From: Lysinibacillus sp. ZYM-1
GTDB lineage: Bacteria > Bacillota > Bacilli > Bacillales_A > Planococcaceae
DNA: 64,000 nucleotides
Direction: 5' to 3'
Assembly (NCBI RefSeq): GCF_001308875.1
Contig: NZ_KQ465121.1
Coordinates: 57,514 to 121,513, forward strand
The notes under the pieces are model-generated. The model was not told where the DNA came from and searched no databases. It saw only the letters and a list, made by a program, of their open reading frames with translations. Both the position numbers and the translations under genes were made by a program. Positions 38,220-47,241 of this stretch are shown in pieces (positions within the stretch are counted from its first letter, which is position 1; each line of letters begins with the position of its first letter).

Positions 38220-39672
38220 GTAGACCTGAAAAATAATCCTTGATACATTGTTGATCGGAAAAAGGGTATTTTTGATTTTTAATTTGCTGTGTTTGTTCAT
38301 GCCCTTTTCCGGCAACAAGGACAATGTCTCCTTTTTTCGCCTTTGCTAACGCTTGATGGATAGCGACTTTACGGTCTAAATATATTTCGTAGTATTGTTG
38401 CTCTGTAAAACCAGCAATAATACTTTCGTTAATAATAATTGGATCTTCATCTCGGGGATTATCCGTTGTTAAATAAATGACGTCGGCATATTTACTTGCT
38501 ACAGCACCCATGGCAAAACGTTTCGCCTTATCCCGATTCCCACCACAACTAAAGACAAGATAAATCGTTTTCGAGCGATCGAAGGTTTGTAATACTGCTT
38601 GCAGGGCTTCTGCAGTATGGGCATAATCAACATATACATCAATTCCTAATGGGTTATCAATCCTCTCAAGCCTACCCTCTGGGAGCCTTAAGGACCACAT
38701 ATGTCCAACTATATCATCCATTGAAATACCTAAGCGCCATACTGCCATTAATGCAGCAACAGTATTCTGCACATGATATTTTCCTACAAAAGGGATTTCT
38801 ACAATATGCTCACTCGATGAGGTTTGTAAGCAAAGTACTGTTTTGCCAACTGTTTCACTGATAATTTGGATATGTAAATCATTGTGATTATCAAAACCAA
38901 ATGAGCAGGATTTTTTCTTATCATAAATTCCAACAGAACGGCAAAAGTTATCATCCCCATTTAATACTAGCTTTTTAGATAAATCCGCTAATCTTTTCTT
39001 CGCACGCTTATAGGCTTCTAATCCCCCATGATCTTCTAAATGATCTTCAGATAAGTTTAAAAACACACCACAATCAATATCACAATGATCAAGTCTATGT
39101 TGTTGTAACCCCATTGAAGAAGCTTCTAATACAACATGCGTGACACCTTTGCGTACACATTGTTTTAATATCGGATGTAATTCTTTGGCCTGCAATGTTG
39201 TAAGCTGCTCATAAGATGTCTGTTGCTTTTCACCATTGAAGTAAAAGCCAATCGTTCCTATAACTGCTGCTTTTTTATGTAGAGCGTTTAAAAGCTGACT
39301 AACAAAATGACTCACTGTTGTCTTACCATTTGTCCCTGTTATCGCAATGACACTTAATGCTTCTGCTGGAAAAGAAGCTAGCTTCGCACTTGCATACGAT
39401 AGAAATAGCGCTGTATTAGGGACCCACACAAAAGGAATTTCTTTATCAATAATTGGTAAAGAAATACTTTCCTCAGAGACGATTGCCGCTGCTCCACGAG
39501 CCAAAGCTTCCTTGACAAAACGACTTCCTGTAGTTTTTTTGCCTTTCCGTACAATAAAAATGTCGCCTGGTTGTACTGCCTGTGCATAGTCCTCTACGCC
39601 TGTAATTTCTGTTCGAATCGATCCTCCTGTCACACTACATGGCCAGTCTTTTAATAACTCAGCTAATTGCAA
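38203..39672 (-). CDS. murE: MurE-type UDP-MurNAc-tripeptide synthetase (DAP signature), outside the dcw cluster
   Basis: ATP-dependent ligase adding the third amino acid to UDP-MurNAc-L-Ala-D-Glu. 489 aa: ATP loop ITGTNGKTTVSHF, NLSEDHLEDHGG, YVDYAHTAEALQ, FSCGGNRDKAKR, TTDNPRDEDP and GKGHEQTQ. DNPR (404-407) is the meso-diaminopimelate selector; lysine enzymes have DNPA-like sequences. The N-domain is atypical: the usual D-S-R uridine-contact motif reads EDYAQ. The start is TTG 39672 with GGGGG seven bases upstream. It is not between spoVD and mraY, its normal place. In B. sphaericus relatives the vegetative wall has lysine and the cortex DAP, so I infer a sporulation-specific enzyme. Confidence 0.85.
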   Translation of the reverse strand: MQLAELLKDWPCSVTGGSIRTEITGVEDYAQAVQPGDIFIVRKGKKTTGSRFVKEALARGAAAIVSEESISLPIIDKEIPFVWVPNTALFLSYASAKLASFPAEALSVIAITGTNGKTTVSHFVSQLLNALHKKAAVIGTIGFYFNGEKQQTSYEQLTTLQAKELHPILKQCVRKGVTHVVLEASSMGLQQHRLDHCDIDCGVFLNLSEDHLEDHGGLEAYKRAKKRLADLSKKLVLNGDDNFCRSVGIYDKKKSCSFGFDNHNDLHIQIISETVGKTVLCLQTSSSEHIVEIPFVGKYHVQNTVAALMAVWRLGISMDDIVGHMWSLRLPEGRLERIDNPLGIDVYVDYAHTAEALQAVLQTFDRSKTIYLVFSCGGNRDKAKRFAMGAVASKYADVIYLTTDNPRDEDPIIINESIIAGFTEQQYYEIYLDRKVAIHQALAKAKKGDIVLVAGKGHEQTQQIKNQKYPFSDQQCIKDYFSGLLTDAE

Positions 39673-39695
39673 ACCTCTTCCCCCTTTCAGTTCTC

Positions 39696-39704
39696 TATCA
39701 TATG
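39696..39704 (-). promoter_or_regulatory. Candidate mother-cell (SigE/SigK) -10 element before murE
   Basis: On the minus strand CATATGATA matches the CATAnnnTA -10 of SigK and most of the SigE -10. An ACAC stretch about 15 bases upstream could serve as the short SigK -35. It is 24 nt from the TTG start, leaving a short leader with the ribosome site. Consensus match by eye only. Confidence 0.45.
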
Positions 39705-39764
39705 ACGGCCTTTGTAACGGTGTGACGAAAAATGTAGAAGCCAATGGGGGCATGGCAAGCACAA

Positions 39765-39808
39765 AAAAATGAAGACAAACCTAATTACTAAGGCTTGCCT
39801 CCATGAAA
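39765..39808 (-). terminator. Terminator after the CAP-domain gene
   Basis: On the minus strand AGGCAAGCCT pairs with AGGTTTGTCT (with G-T pairs), followed by CATTTTTTT. It separates the ylbC-type gene from murE. Confidence 0.75.
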
Positions 39809-39818
39809 ATTTAATACG

Positions 39819-40958
39819 TTATGGTGATTGATCGGTCTTCTCTTCCTTAACGGGCTCTTCACTGTCCTGATCTTCGTTATTTTGCTCCTCACTATCCACT
39901 TTTTGTGAAGTAGGTTCTACATAAATTTGCGTATAATAATCTACGAAAACGCCTGAACCAACTTGTGAATATTTTTCATTTAAAAGAACCTTCCGATGTT
40001 CTGGAGAATTTGTCCAGCCTTGCATAGCCTCAATAGCATCAAAATAGGCAGTTGCTAGATTTTCATTTGCATCGCTATAGTCTATGTTCTGCGCTTGTAG
40101 CCTCTTTTTTAGATCTCCATTTTTCGGAGATTCATGTGATAAAAAATTTTGTACTTTCATGTCTTCACTATGCATTTTTGCTGTATTTTCCAATGATTCA
40201 TTCATCTCTACAGGCGGCAACCCATGATGTTCTCTCGTTACATTAAGTAAATCATCGAGCTGTTTAGCATTCGCTACATCAATTTCTTGCTGCAAAAATG
40301 AAGAAGGGGGTCTACGTCTAACTAGCTCACCTTGATAGCTCATTTCATATGGTTGATGAAGGACAAGTGTTTCACTGTTGGTATATCGTATTCCCTGTAA
40401 CTCGCTTGTTTCTCGATCAATATAGAGCTGAGCATATAGCCCATCAAATTTGACCAGCAACCTTGTTTGCATATCTTCTTCATTCATTGAGAATATGTAA
40501 ATATTATCACCAACATTGGCCGCTACCTCATAATCAATGATTGTCATGCGGTAGATTTCATCTCGTTTTTGCCCAACTTTAAAAGGAAATGCATCGATAT
40601 CTTGTCCTGCTATGTAAACTTGCGTCACGACGTTATTTTCAACGCCAATCATAAAAAAGGTAGAAACATCTTTATTATAAACCCACCATTCATAACCAAA
40701 TGAAGAAGGTTCTTTTCTTACTGGTTCCCCATATTTTTCCAAAATAATTTGTGTACCTTTCCCTATTAATGTTGAAATGCCCGTTTGTGGACGTGTCATT
40801 GCTCCTACAGCAGGCTGTTTTAGTTCTGTTTGAGGGATTATATTTGAATTGGTACTCGGGCCTTCTAGTGGTTCATTTTCCTTAGGGGTATTAAAAAACA
40901 TAAAGCCGATTAATGCCATTGCACCACAAACCATTAATATGCGGAATAAAGCTTTCAT
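39819..40958 (-). CDS. ylbC: YlbC-like CAP-domain (SCP/PR1) extracellular protein
   Basis: 379 aa. N-terminal membrane or signal segment (residues ~4-22), then a CAP-associated domain (about 60-200; GKGTQIILEKYGEPVRKEP, FKVGQKRDEIYRM), then a CAP/SCP domain (about 215-345: LLNVTREHHGLPPVEMNESL, HSEDMKVQNFLSHESP, ENLATAY, AMQGWTNSPEHRKVLLNE), then an acidic tail. Same architecture as B. subtilis YlbC; role unknown. Followed by a terminator. Confidence 0.88.
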   Translation of the reverse strand: MKALFRILMVCGAMALIGFMFFNTPKENEPLEGPSTNSNIIPQTELKQPAVGAMTRPQTGISTLIGKGTQIILEKYGEPVRKEPSSFGYEWWVYNKDVSTFFMIGVENNVVTQVYIAGQDIDAFPFKVGQKRDEIYRMTIIDYEVAANVGDNIYIFSMNEEDMQTRLLVKFDGLYAQLYIDRETSELQGIRYTNSETLVLHQPYEMSYQGELVRRRPPSSFLQQEIDVANAKQLDDLLNVTREHHGLPPVEMNESLENTAKMHSEDMKVQNFLSHESPKNGDLKKRLQAQNIDYSDANENLATAYFDAIEAMQGWTNSPEHRKVLLNEKYSQVGSGVFVDYYTQIYVEPTSQKVDSEEQNNEDQDSEEPVKEEKTDQSP

Positions 40959-41104
40959 ACAGGACTCCTTTCATCACCATTATTGTAAGTTATTATATCA
41001 ATTGTAATTGGGTTGACACAATGTTGTCATTGCAACAATGTCGAATATGCTCTATTATAAAAATGAGCGTATACTTTGTACGAGAACCTAAAGGAGGATT
41101 ATAC

Positions 41105-41506
41105 ATGTATTTTGAAAATACTAACCTTGAAAATTTAACAGCTGATCAAGAGCTAATTGTCAGCATTATGAAAAAACATGGTTTAGAATGTGATGGCGGC
41201 TGGGATTACGAACGTATGACATTCGATAAACGTTTCGATACTCGTGAAGGTCGCTATTACCTACGCGTATTCGCATATGCCATTTCTGGTGATGTTGGCG
41301 CACATGATGCCATCCTTACATTAATGAAACCAGCACTTGGTAAATATTATTATCCACATGGTGTAGAATATGGGGATGATGAAGTTTACCCAGCACACCT
41401 TGTAAAAAAATGTGAAGAAATCTTAAAAAAGGTTAAATTAGAATTAGATCAATTCTCAATCGAACCTACACATAAAAATAACTTTGAACCTGTTAACGCA
41501 CGCTAA
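41105..41506 (+). CDS. YugN-like family protein
   Basis: 133 aa soluble protein. GGWDYERMTFDKRFD, YYLRVFAYAISGDV and GKYYYPHGVEYGDDEVYP are distinctive of the YugN family, whose function is unknown. The ATG at 41105 has an ideal AAGGAGG; the longer frame upstream is spurious. Transcribed alone, with a terminator behind it. Confidence 0.87.
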   Translation: MYFENTNLENLTADQELIVSIMKKHGLECDGGWDYERMTFDKRFDTREGRYYLRVFAYAISGDVGAHDAILTLMKPALGKYYYPHGVEYGDDEVYPAHLVKKCEEILKKVKLELDQFSIEPTHKNNFEPVNAR

Positions 41507-41559
41507 TCAATCTTTACTGTTTGAAAAGTGATATAGCATTAAATAGCTTCATTGTTACG

Positions 41560-41586
41560 AAAAGACTGGCAGCCCAGTCTTTTTTA
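41560..41586 (+). terminator. Terminator after the yugN-like gene
   Basis: aaaagactgg (41560-41569) pairs with ccagtctttt and is followed by a run of T on the plus strand. Confidence 0.85.
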
Positions 41587-41651
41587 TTTTGAGTAAAATT
41601 TTGATTTCTTCTCATACTACCTATATCTATAACAAGATGTAGGTGAGAAAA

Positions 41652-42713
41652 TTGTTGTCATTTTTTAATCGTCCTTTTTTTCGTCATCCCATTATCGTCA
41701 TCGCAGTTGGGATTTTTATCCTCTGGTTCATTTCAATATCATTGCCGATCTTACTTGCCTACTTAACTGCATTACTTTTAGAACCTATTATTGTTCGAAT
41801 GAGCAAACGTTTTCGAAAAAAGCGTAAGATAGTGGTCTCCATCTTTTTTTTATTTTTTCTAAGTATATCTTTATTATTATGTACGCTTATCATCTATGTA
41901 AGCTGGAAACAATTTTCATCTTTTATTATTCATATTCCAGACTATCTGAATCAACTCTCGGCCATATGGATTCAAATGCAATCTAAACTAAGTAACCACA
42001 CCTATCATTTGCCTGTAGAACTAGTTTCACAAATTCAATTCATGATTGCAAGAGCTTTAGCTTCAATCGAAAATTTTGCATTCTCTTTAACAAATGTCAA
42101 CGTCTGGTCGACTTTACTAACGTATATCCCAACACGTTTATTTGATATTTTTGTTTATTGGATTGTCTTATATATGTTGCTTTTGGAATTACCAACCATC
42201 AATCAAAAATTATTAATGCCCGTTCCATTTCATTACCATCAAAAAATCGTATTTATTGGGCACCGAGTTAAACTAGCCCTATTCGGATTTTTGAAAGCAC
42301 AATTACTGGTAGGTGTAAGTATTTTTGCATTAGCGATCGCAGCTTTTTATTTTCTCAAAACACCCTTTCCTCTATTGTTAGCACTGCTGCTTGTCGTTTT
42401 AGACTTCATCCCATTTCTTGACTCATTTATTTTATTAGTCCCTTGGGCTATTTATCAAGTATTTGCTGGCGATTACCTTTATGCTGTTGTGTTAATTTTA
42501 TTAACAGTGGGACAATTTTTAGTTCGTCGGATGATTGAGCCGAAAATAATAGGCGATAAAATTGGACTTTCTTCACTTTCTACCTTTATTGCGATGTTTA
42601 TCGGTTTTAAAATTTTTGGTTTTCTAGGTATTTTAATTGGACCATTACTTTTTGTAGTGGTGCTCTCATTAATTCAGCCAACGACAAAAAACCTCCCACC
42701 TGTCCAAAAATAA
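41652..42713 (+). CDS. AI-2E transporter family (YdbI/YtvI-like) membrane protein
   Basis: 353 aa, seven to eight membrane helices, with the family's conserved central and C-terminal motifs (GFLKAQLLVGVSIFALAI, PFPLLLALLLVVLDFIPFLD, RRMIEPKIIGDKIGLSSLS). Members export or antiport various small molecules; the AI-2 name is not proof of substrate. The start is uncertain: TTG 41652 follows AGGTGA at five bases, GTG 41643 would add three residues. Convergent with the cta operon. Confidence 0.82.
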   Translation: MLSFFNRPFFRHPIIVIAVGIFILWFISISLPILLAYLTALLLEPIIVRMSKRFRKKRKIVVSIFFLFFLSISLLLCTLIIYVSWKQFSSFIIHIPDYLNQLSAIWIQMQSKLSNHTYHLPVELVSQIQFMIARALASIENFAFSLTNVNVWSTLLTYIPTRLFDIFVYWIVLYMLLLELPTINQKLLMPVPFHYHQKIVFIGHRVKLALFGFLKAQLLVGVSIFALAIAAFYFLKTPFPLLLALLLVVLDFIPFLDSFILLVPWAIYQVFAGDYLYAVVLILLTVGQFLVRRMIEPKIIGDKIGLSSLSTFIAMFIGFKIFGFLGILIGPLLFVVVLSLIQPTTKNLPPVQK

Positions 42714-42729
42714 GGTGGGAGATTTTTTT
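42693..42729. terminator. Terminator overlapping the end of the AI-2E family gene
   Basis: ctcccacct (42693-42701) pairs with aggtgggag (42713-42721), followed by seven T. The left arm is inside the coding end and the stop codon sits in the loop/stem, so termination is compact. It may also serve the convergent ctaM. Confidence 0.85.
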
Positions 42730-43189
42730 AAAATCCTAAAATGGCTTTAATAACAGATGTTGTTTCGCCTGGTTCAAATAGAATATACAATAATAAATAA
42801 ACAAGTACGCCAGTAATAGCGACGAAGAACCAAATAATACTTGTAATCGGTCCGATGCGTCGGTGTAGTTTAAGATTTGTTTTAAGACCCGAAATAATAC
42901 TAACAATCCCAAACACGGCCCCAGATGTTGCCAAGATGATATGGAAAATCAAGAAGAACGTATAATATGGTTTTAGATGTTCTCCTCCACCAAATGCAGT
43001 ATTTCCAATAAACACAGTACGTGAAGCATAAATGATAAAGAAGATCAGTGCAGCAACACCTGCAGCAAGCATTACTTTTTTATGTCCTTCTACATTTCTT
43101 TTTATAATTAAGCCCCATCCTATCGCTACTAGTACAGCACTAATCACGATAAACGATGTACTAATAGTAGGCAAAATTTCCAATTCCAT
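42728..43189 (-). CDS. ctaM: CtaM-like DUF420 membrane protein
   Basis: 153 aa, four to five membrane helices with conserved histidines (VEGHKKVML, FFLIFHIILATSG, LHRRIGPI). The DUF420/YozB/CtaM family is required for maturation of heme A-containing oxidases in staphylococci; that role is family knowledge. The start is ATG 43189, eight bases after AAGGGG; the preceding in-frame TTG is too close. Last gene of the cta group, which supports the assembly role. Confidence 0.85.
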   Translation of the reverse strand: MELEILPTISTSFIVISAVLVAIGWGLIIKRNVEGHKKVMLAAGVAALIFFIIYASRTVFIGNTAFGGGEHLKPYYTFFLIFHIILATSGAVFGIVSIISGLKTNLKLHRRIGPITSIIWFFVAITGVLVYLLLYILFEPGETTSVIKAILGF

Positions 43190-43229
43190 TGTCAAAACCC
43201 CTTATACAAAGTAAATTTCTATTTTACAA

Positions 43230-44153
43230 TTAATGCTGCTGTTGACTCTCCCATTGTTTTTGATGGGCAGCTAATGCATCAGCAGTAATTTTATCTGGAT
43301 CTTTTTGTTCAGAACGATACCATTTTGTAAAGATTGCACCAAGTAATATACCAAAAATAAGTTCTTGTATGATTTTCATAAGTACGCCACCTAGCTGCTG
43401 GTCTGCAACAGGTTTCATGTCTGTAAACAACTCGGGCCCTGATAATGATAACCCTGACAACGTAGAGGCTGGAACACAAAGCTCCATTGCCTTTAACCAT
43501 GCATCTCCATTTGTATAGGTTTCGTACATGGCATTAGGTGCAAAAATGATTAATCCACAAGCAGGTGTAATTAAAACGGCATTGGCAATAATATAGCCTA
43601 ATTTATGCAAGGGCTTCATTTGATTTCTATCTGGTATATTTTGAATTAAAGGCCAGTACATAAAAACAGCGGATAGAAATAATACAAATGTATAGGTACC
43701 ATGTAGTGTTTCATTTAATTTAATATAATCTAATACTGCAGGTAAATGATAGAAGGAAAATAAACCAATAAACACAAAGACAGCAACAACTGGTAATGTC
43801 AGTACTTTAAACAGGGTTCTAACAACCGGTGCTTCAATAGCGACCTTCCAAACCCACCAAGGGATTCCTTTAATTAAAAAAATAGGTACAAGTAATAATA
43901 AGATAGCCATTTGCACCATATGCATGGTAAACATAATGTGAGCCATTAAATCCACTGGAGATCCTTTGATGATATAAATTGTAATCATGGCTAACATGAA
44001 ATAAATGGCTTCTCCCTTTTTTAAAGGTTCACTTACTTTAAAATCTTTACGCCACTTTACTGTGACTAAAAAATAGATGATTGTTATAAAAACAAGAACT
44101 CCTATTAAATATGGGCTCCATAATGCTTGGAAACCAAATATACTAAGTGGCAT
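43230..44153 (-). CDS. ctaG: CtaG, cytochrome c oxidase assembly factor
   Basis: 307 aa polytopic membrane protein needed for copper-B insertion or assembly of caa3 oxidase in Bacillus. Signatures: SPVDLMAHIMFTMHMVQM, IFLIKGIPWWVW and FWPLIQNIP-type segment (MYWPLIQNIPDR). About seven helices and a charged C-terminal tail. It follows ctaF, with a strong hairpin between them (44301-44340), so it may have partly separate expression. Confidence 0.92.
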   Translation of the reverse strand: MPLSIFGFQALWSPYLIGVLVFITIIYFLVTVKWRKDFKVSEPLKKGEAIYFMLAMITIYIIKGSPVDLMAHIMFTMHMVQMAILLLLVPIFLIKGIPWWVWKVAIEAPVVRTLFKVLTLPVVAVFVFIGLFSFYHLPAVLDYIKLNETLHGTYTFVLFLSAVFMYWPLIQNIPDRNQMKPLHKLGYIIANAVLITPACGLIIFAPNAMYETYTNGDAWLKAMELCVPASTLSGLSLSGPELFTDMKPVADQQLGGVLMKIIQELIFGILLGAIFTKWYRSEQKDPDKITADALAAHQKQWESQQQH

Positions 44154-44300
44154 ATAGAACGCACTCCTTTAAACTTCAATACCCCTATTATAAAACGCTT
44201 ACAGCTATACTGCAATGAACGAACGGTGAACAAATGTTAAGTTTGCCAGTGTTGGCTTCTTTTTGCAACCTTCACTATTTATATTCCAGCTTAAAAATAC

Positions 44301-44340
44301 AAAAAGCACGTTCGTATAAAGTGACGAACGTGCTTTTTTG
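44301..44340. terminator. Terminator after ctaF
   Basis: aaaaagcacgttcgt / acgaacgtgctttttt, a 15-bp stem with T runs on both strands. It lies between ctaF and ctaG. Confidence 0.87.
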
Positions 44341-44344
44341 GTGT

Positions 44345-44689
44345 TTACCACCAAATGATTGTTAAAAAGGCTAAGAAGAATGTAAATGCGATTAACATTC
44401 CCACCCACATGAAGAAACCAATAACGCCACCGAAGTGAGTTTTTTTGTCTTCTAAGTGCATGAAAGAATAAAGCTGAAGTACAACTTGAACACCAGCTAA
44501 CAATAAAACGAATGGCATAATTAAGTATTTAGAAAAATCAGCTGCAACTACTGCGAATGCGATAAACGTAAAGAATATCATAAGCGCGAAGTTGATTACT
44601 TGTTTACGCATATGAACGGCATTATGATGTCGATCATACTCATATTGTGCCTGTGACTTAGCAACTATAGGTGTATCGTGTGAAGACAT
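44345..44689 (-). CDS. ctaF: Cytochrome caa3 oxidase subunit IV
   Basis: 114 aa with three membrane helices (LQLYSFMHLEDKKTHF in the loop before the last). Small structural subunit of the terminal oxidase. The start is ATG 44689 (MSSHDTPIV), with GGGAGTG upstream; its A is shared with the ctaE stop (TAATG), so translation is coupled. A longer frame to 44737 is inside ctaE. Confidence 0.92.
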   Translation of the reverse strand: MSSHDTPIVAKSQAQYEYDRHHNAVHMRKQVINFALMIFFTFIAFAVVAADFSKYLIMPFVLLLAGVQVVLQLYSFMHLEDKKTHFGGVIGFFMWVGMLIAFTFFLAFLTIIWW

Positions 44690-45315
44690 TATCCGATCAC
44701 TCCCATCAAGTAAACTACTGTAAAGATGAATACCCAAACTACGTCAATAAAGTGCCAATATAAAGCAGCTACGAAGAATTTAGGTGCATTGTATAGGTTT
44801 AAACCACGTTTAGCATTACGGATCATTAAAGTTGCAATCCATACAAGACCTAAAGTTACGTGGAAACCATGTGTACCAACTAAAGAATAGAATGCAGTTG
44901 CGAATGCAGATTGGTTAAATGTAAAACCAAGATGCACATAGTGTTGGAATTCGTAGATTTCAAGTGCTAAGAATCCAAGACCTAATGCTAAAGTAATCGC
45001 TAACCAAGTTTGCATACCTTTAAAGTTAAAGTTACGCATGTGGTAAATTGCATAAACAGATGTTAGTGATGATGTTAATAATAACATCGTCATAGCAAAT
45101 GCTAATGGTAATTCAAATAAACCTTGAGTTGTGAACTCCATGCCAGCTGGCCCTTTGTTCTTAAGCGCTAAGTAAGTAGCGAATAAACTTGCGAAAAGTA
45201 CAACTTCACAGGCAAGGAAAATCCAGAAACCAACGACTTTGTTTTTACCTTCCATCGTAGCTTGTTCAGGATGATCTGGCCAAGTATGAGGAGTAAATTT
45301 AGTATTGAAATCCAT
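44689..45315 (-). CDS. ctaE: Cytochrome caa3 oxidase subunit III
   Basis: 208 aa, five membrane helices. Conserved FWIFLACEVVLFASLFATY, YSLVGTHGFHVTLGLVW and the C-terminal YWHFIDVVWVFIFTVVYL are typical of subunit III. Its ATG overlaps the ctaD stop by one nt. Does not bind metals but stabilises the subunit I proton uptake path (family knowledge). Confidence 0.95.
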   Translation of the reverse strand: MDFNTKFTPHTWPDHPEQATMEGKNKVVGFWIFLACEVVLFASLFATYLALKNKGPAGMEFTTQGLFELPLAFAMTMLLLTSSLTSVYAIYHMRNFNFKGMQTWLAITLALGLGFLALEIYEFQHYVHLGFTFNQSAFATAFYSLVGTHGFHVTLGLVWIATLMIRNAKRGLNLYNAPKFFVAALYWHFIDVVWVFIFTVVYLMGVIG

Positions 45316-47201
45316 TATTTATTTCCCCCTTTGCCATAAAGTTGCTCTTCAATTTCAAGAATTTCTTCTTTGTGTAAATGGAAGCCGTGATCATCTTTAA
45401 TAGAACGGACAATCATTGCACCAAATGTAATAGCAAGACCACCGATTAAGATATAGATTGACCAAGGTTTATCTGCATCTGGATTATAAAGTGCACCGAA
45501 TGCTGCAATAAACATACCTAATGAAATAACGAATGGAATCGCTGAGTTATTTGGCATATGAATATCACCGATTGGCTCAGCATATGTCATACCTTCTTTG
45601 TTACCTTCTTGTTTTTCAATCCAATATGGATCTAATCCACGAACAAGTGGAGTTTGACGGAAGTTATAGAATGGAATTGGCTGTGGAATAGCCCATTCTA
45701 ATGTACGGCCATCGCCCCATGGATCGCGACCTGCTGGTTTACCTTTGATAGACATTAAGCAGTTGATTACCATCATGATAACCCCAACACCCATCATTAA
45801 TGCACCGATTGTAGAAATATAGTTGAACTGATCCCAACCTTGACCTTCCATGTAAGTGAATACGCGACGTGGCATACCCATTAATCCTAGGAAATGTTGT
45901 ACGAAGAATGTTAAATGGAATCCGATAAAGAATACCCAGAAAGTCCATTTCCCTAATGTTTCGTTTAACATACGGTTGAAGAAAATTGGCCAGTAGAAGT
46001 GCGCCGAACCAAATAATGCTGTAACGATACCACCAACGATTACGTAGTGGAAGTGAGCTACGATAAAGTAAGAATCATGTAATTGATAGTCTAGAGGTGC
46101 AGATGCTTGCATGACCCCTGTAACACCACCCGCAACGAATGACGGGATGAAACCAAGTGCATATAGCATTGGTGTTGTAACTTTAATAGATCCGCCCCAA
46201 ATAGTTAGAATCCAGTTGAATACTTTCATACCTGTTGGAACCGCAATTGCCATTGTTGCAACAGCGAAGATTGCGTTTGCTGTTGGTCCTAGACCAACTG
46301 TAAACATGTGATGGGCCCAAACCATGAACCCTAAGAAACCAATTAAAATTGTTGCGAATACCATTGAAGAGTATCCGAATAAGCGTTTACGAGAGAACGT
46401 AGGAATAATCTCAGAGAATAAACCGAACGCCGGTAATACTAAAATATAAACCTCTGGGTGTCCAAAGATCCAGAATAAGTGCTCCCAAATGACTGTGTTA
46501 CCACCCATTGTATGATCAAAGAAGTTACCACCGAACATACGGTCAAATAACATCATTAATAAACCAATTGTTAATGGAGGGAATGCGAATAAAATTAATG
46601 CACTTGAAACAAGAGCTGTCCATGTGAATAATGGCATACGCATGAATGTCATACCTGGAGCACGCATTGTAATAATCGTAACAATAAAGTTAAGACCTGA
46701 AATTAAAGTACCTGCCCCTGAAATTTGTAAACCAAGTACATAGAAGTCAATACCATGCCCTGGAGAATATAAAGATAATGATGCATATGAAGTCCAGCCC
46801 GCATCAGGAGCGCCACCCATAAAGAATGACAGGTGAAGGAATACTGCACCTAGGAAGAATAACCAGAACCCTAATGAGTTAAGGAACGGGAACGCAACGT
46901 CACGCGCACCAATTTGTAATGGTACAAGCATGTTCATAAATGCGAATAGTAATGGAGTAGCAGCTAGGAATAACATAGTTGTTCCGTGCATTGTTAATAA
47001 TTCATTGAAAAAACCTGCTGATACGAAATCGTTATTAGGCTTCATTAACTGAATACGCATTAATAACGCTTCAAAACCAGCGATAGCGAAGAACAATGTT
47101 CCGGCTAATAAATACATGACTGCTAACTTTTTGTGGTCAACAGTAGTAATGTAATCCCAGACAGTTGCTCCAAAGCCCTTTTTCTGTGTGTATGAGCTCA
47201 C
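45315..47201 (-). CDS. ctaD: Cytochrome caa3 oxidase subunit I
   Basis: Catalytic subunit with heme a, heme a3 and CuB; reduces O2 to water and pumps protons. 628 aa, about 14 helices. Motifs: TMHGTTMLFLAA, FWIFGHPEVYILVLPAFG (His-Tyr pair and CuB ligand), VWAHHMFTVG (CuB histidines) and LHDSYFIVAHFHYV (heme ligands). The start is GTG 47201, seven bases after GGAGGT; the TTG-initiated frame to 47219 contains that Shine-Dalgarno and is rejected. Confidence 0.96.
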   Translation of the reverse strand: MSSYTQKKGFGATVWDYITTVDHKKLAVMYLLAGTLFFAIAGFEALLMRIQLMKPNNDFVSAGFFNELLTMHGTTMLFLAATPLLFAFMNMLVPLQIGARDVAFPFLNSLGFWLFFLGAVFLHLSFFMGGAPDAGWTSYASLSLYSPGHGIDFYVLGLQISGAGTLISGLNFIVTIITMRAPGMTFMRMPLFTWTALVSSALILFAFPPLTIGLLMMLFDRMFGGNFFDHTMGGNTVIWEHLFWIFGHPEVYILVLPAFGLFSEIIPTFSRKRLFGYSSMVFATILIGFLGFMVWAHHMFTVGLGPTANAIFAVATMAIAVPTGMKVFNWILTIWGGSIKVTTPMLYALGFIPSFVAGGVTGVMQASAPLDYQLHDSYFIVAHFHYVIVGGIVTALFGSAHFYWPIFFNRMLNETLGKWTFWVFFIGFHLTFFVQHFLGLMGMPRRVFTYMEGQGWDQFNYISTIGALMMGVGVIMMVINCLMSIKGKPAGRDPWGDGRTLEWAIPQPIPFYNFRQTPLVRGLDPYWIEKQEGNKEGMTYAEPIGDIHMPNNSAIPFVISLGMFIAAFGALYNPDADKPWSIYILIGGLAITFGAMIVRSIKDDHGFHLHKEEILEIEEQLYGKGGNK

Positions 47202-47241
47202 AACTTTTACCTCCCTCAAAATTTGTTACATAGAACGAAAA

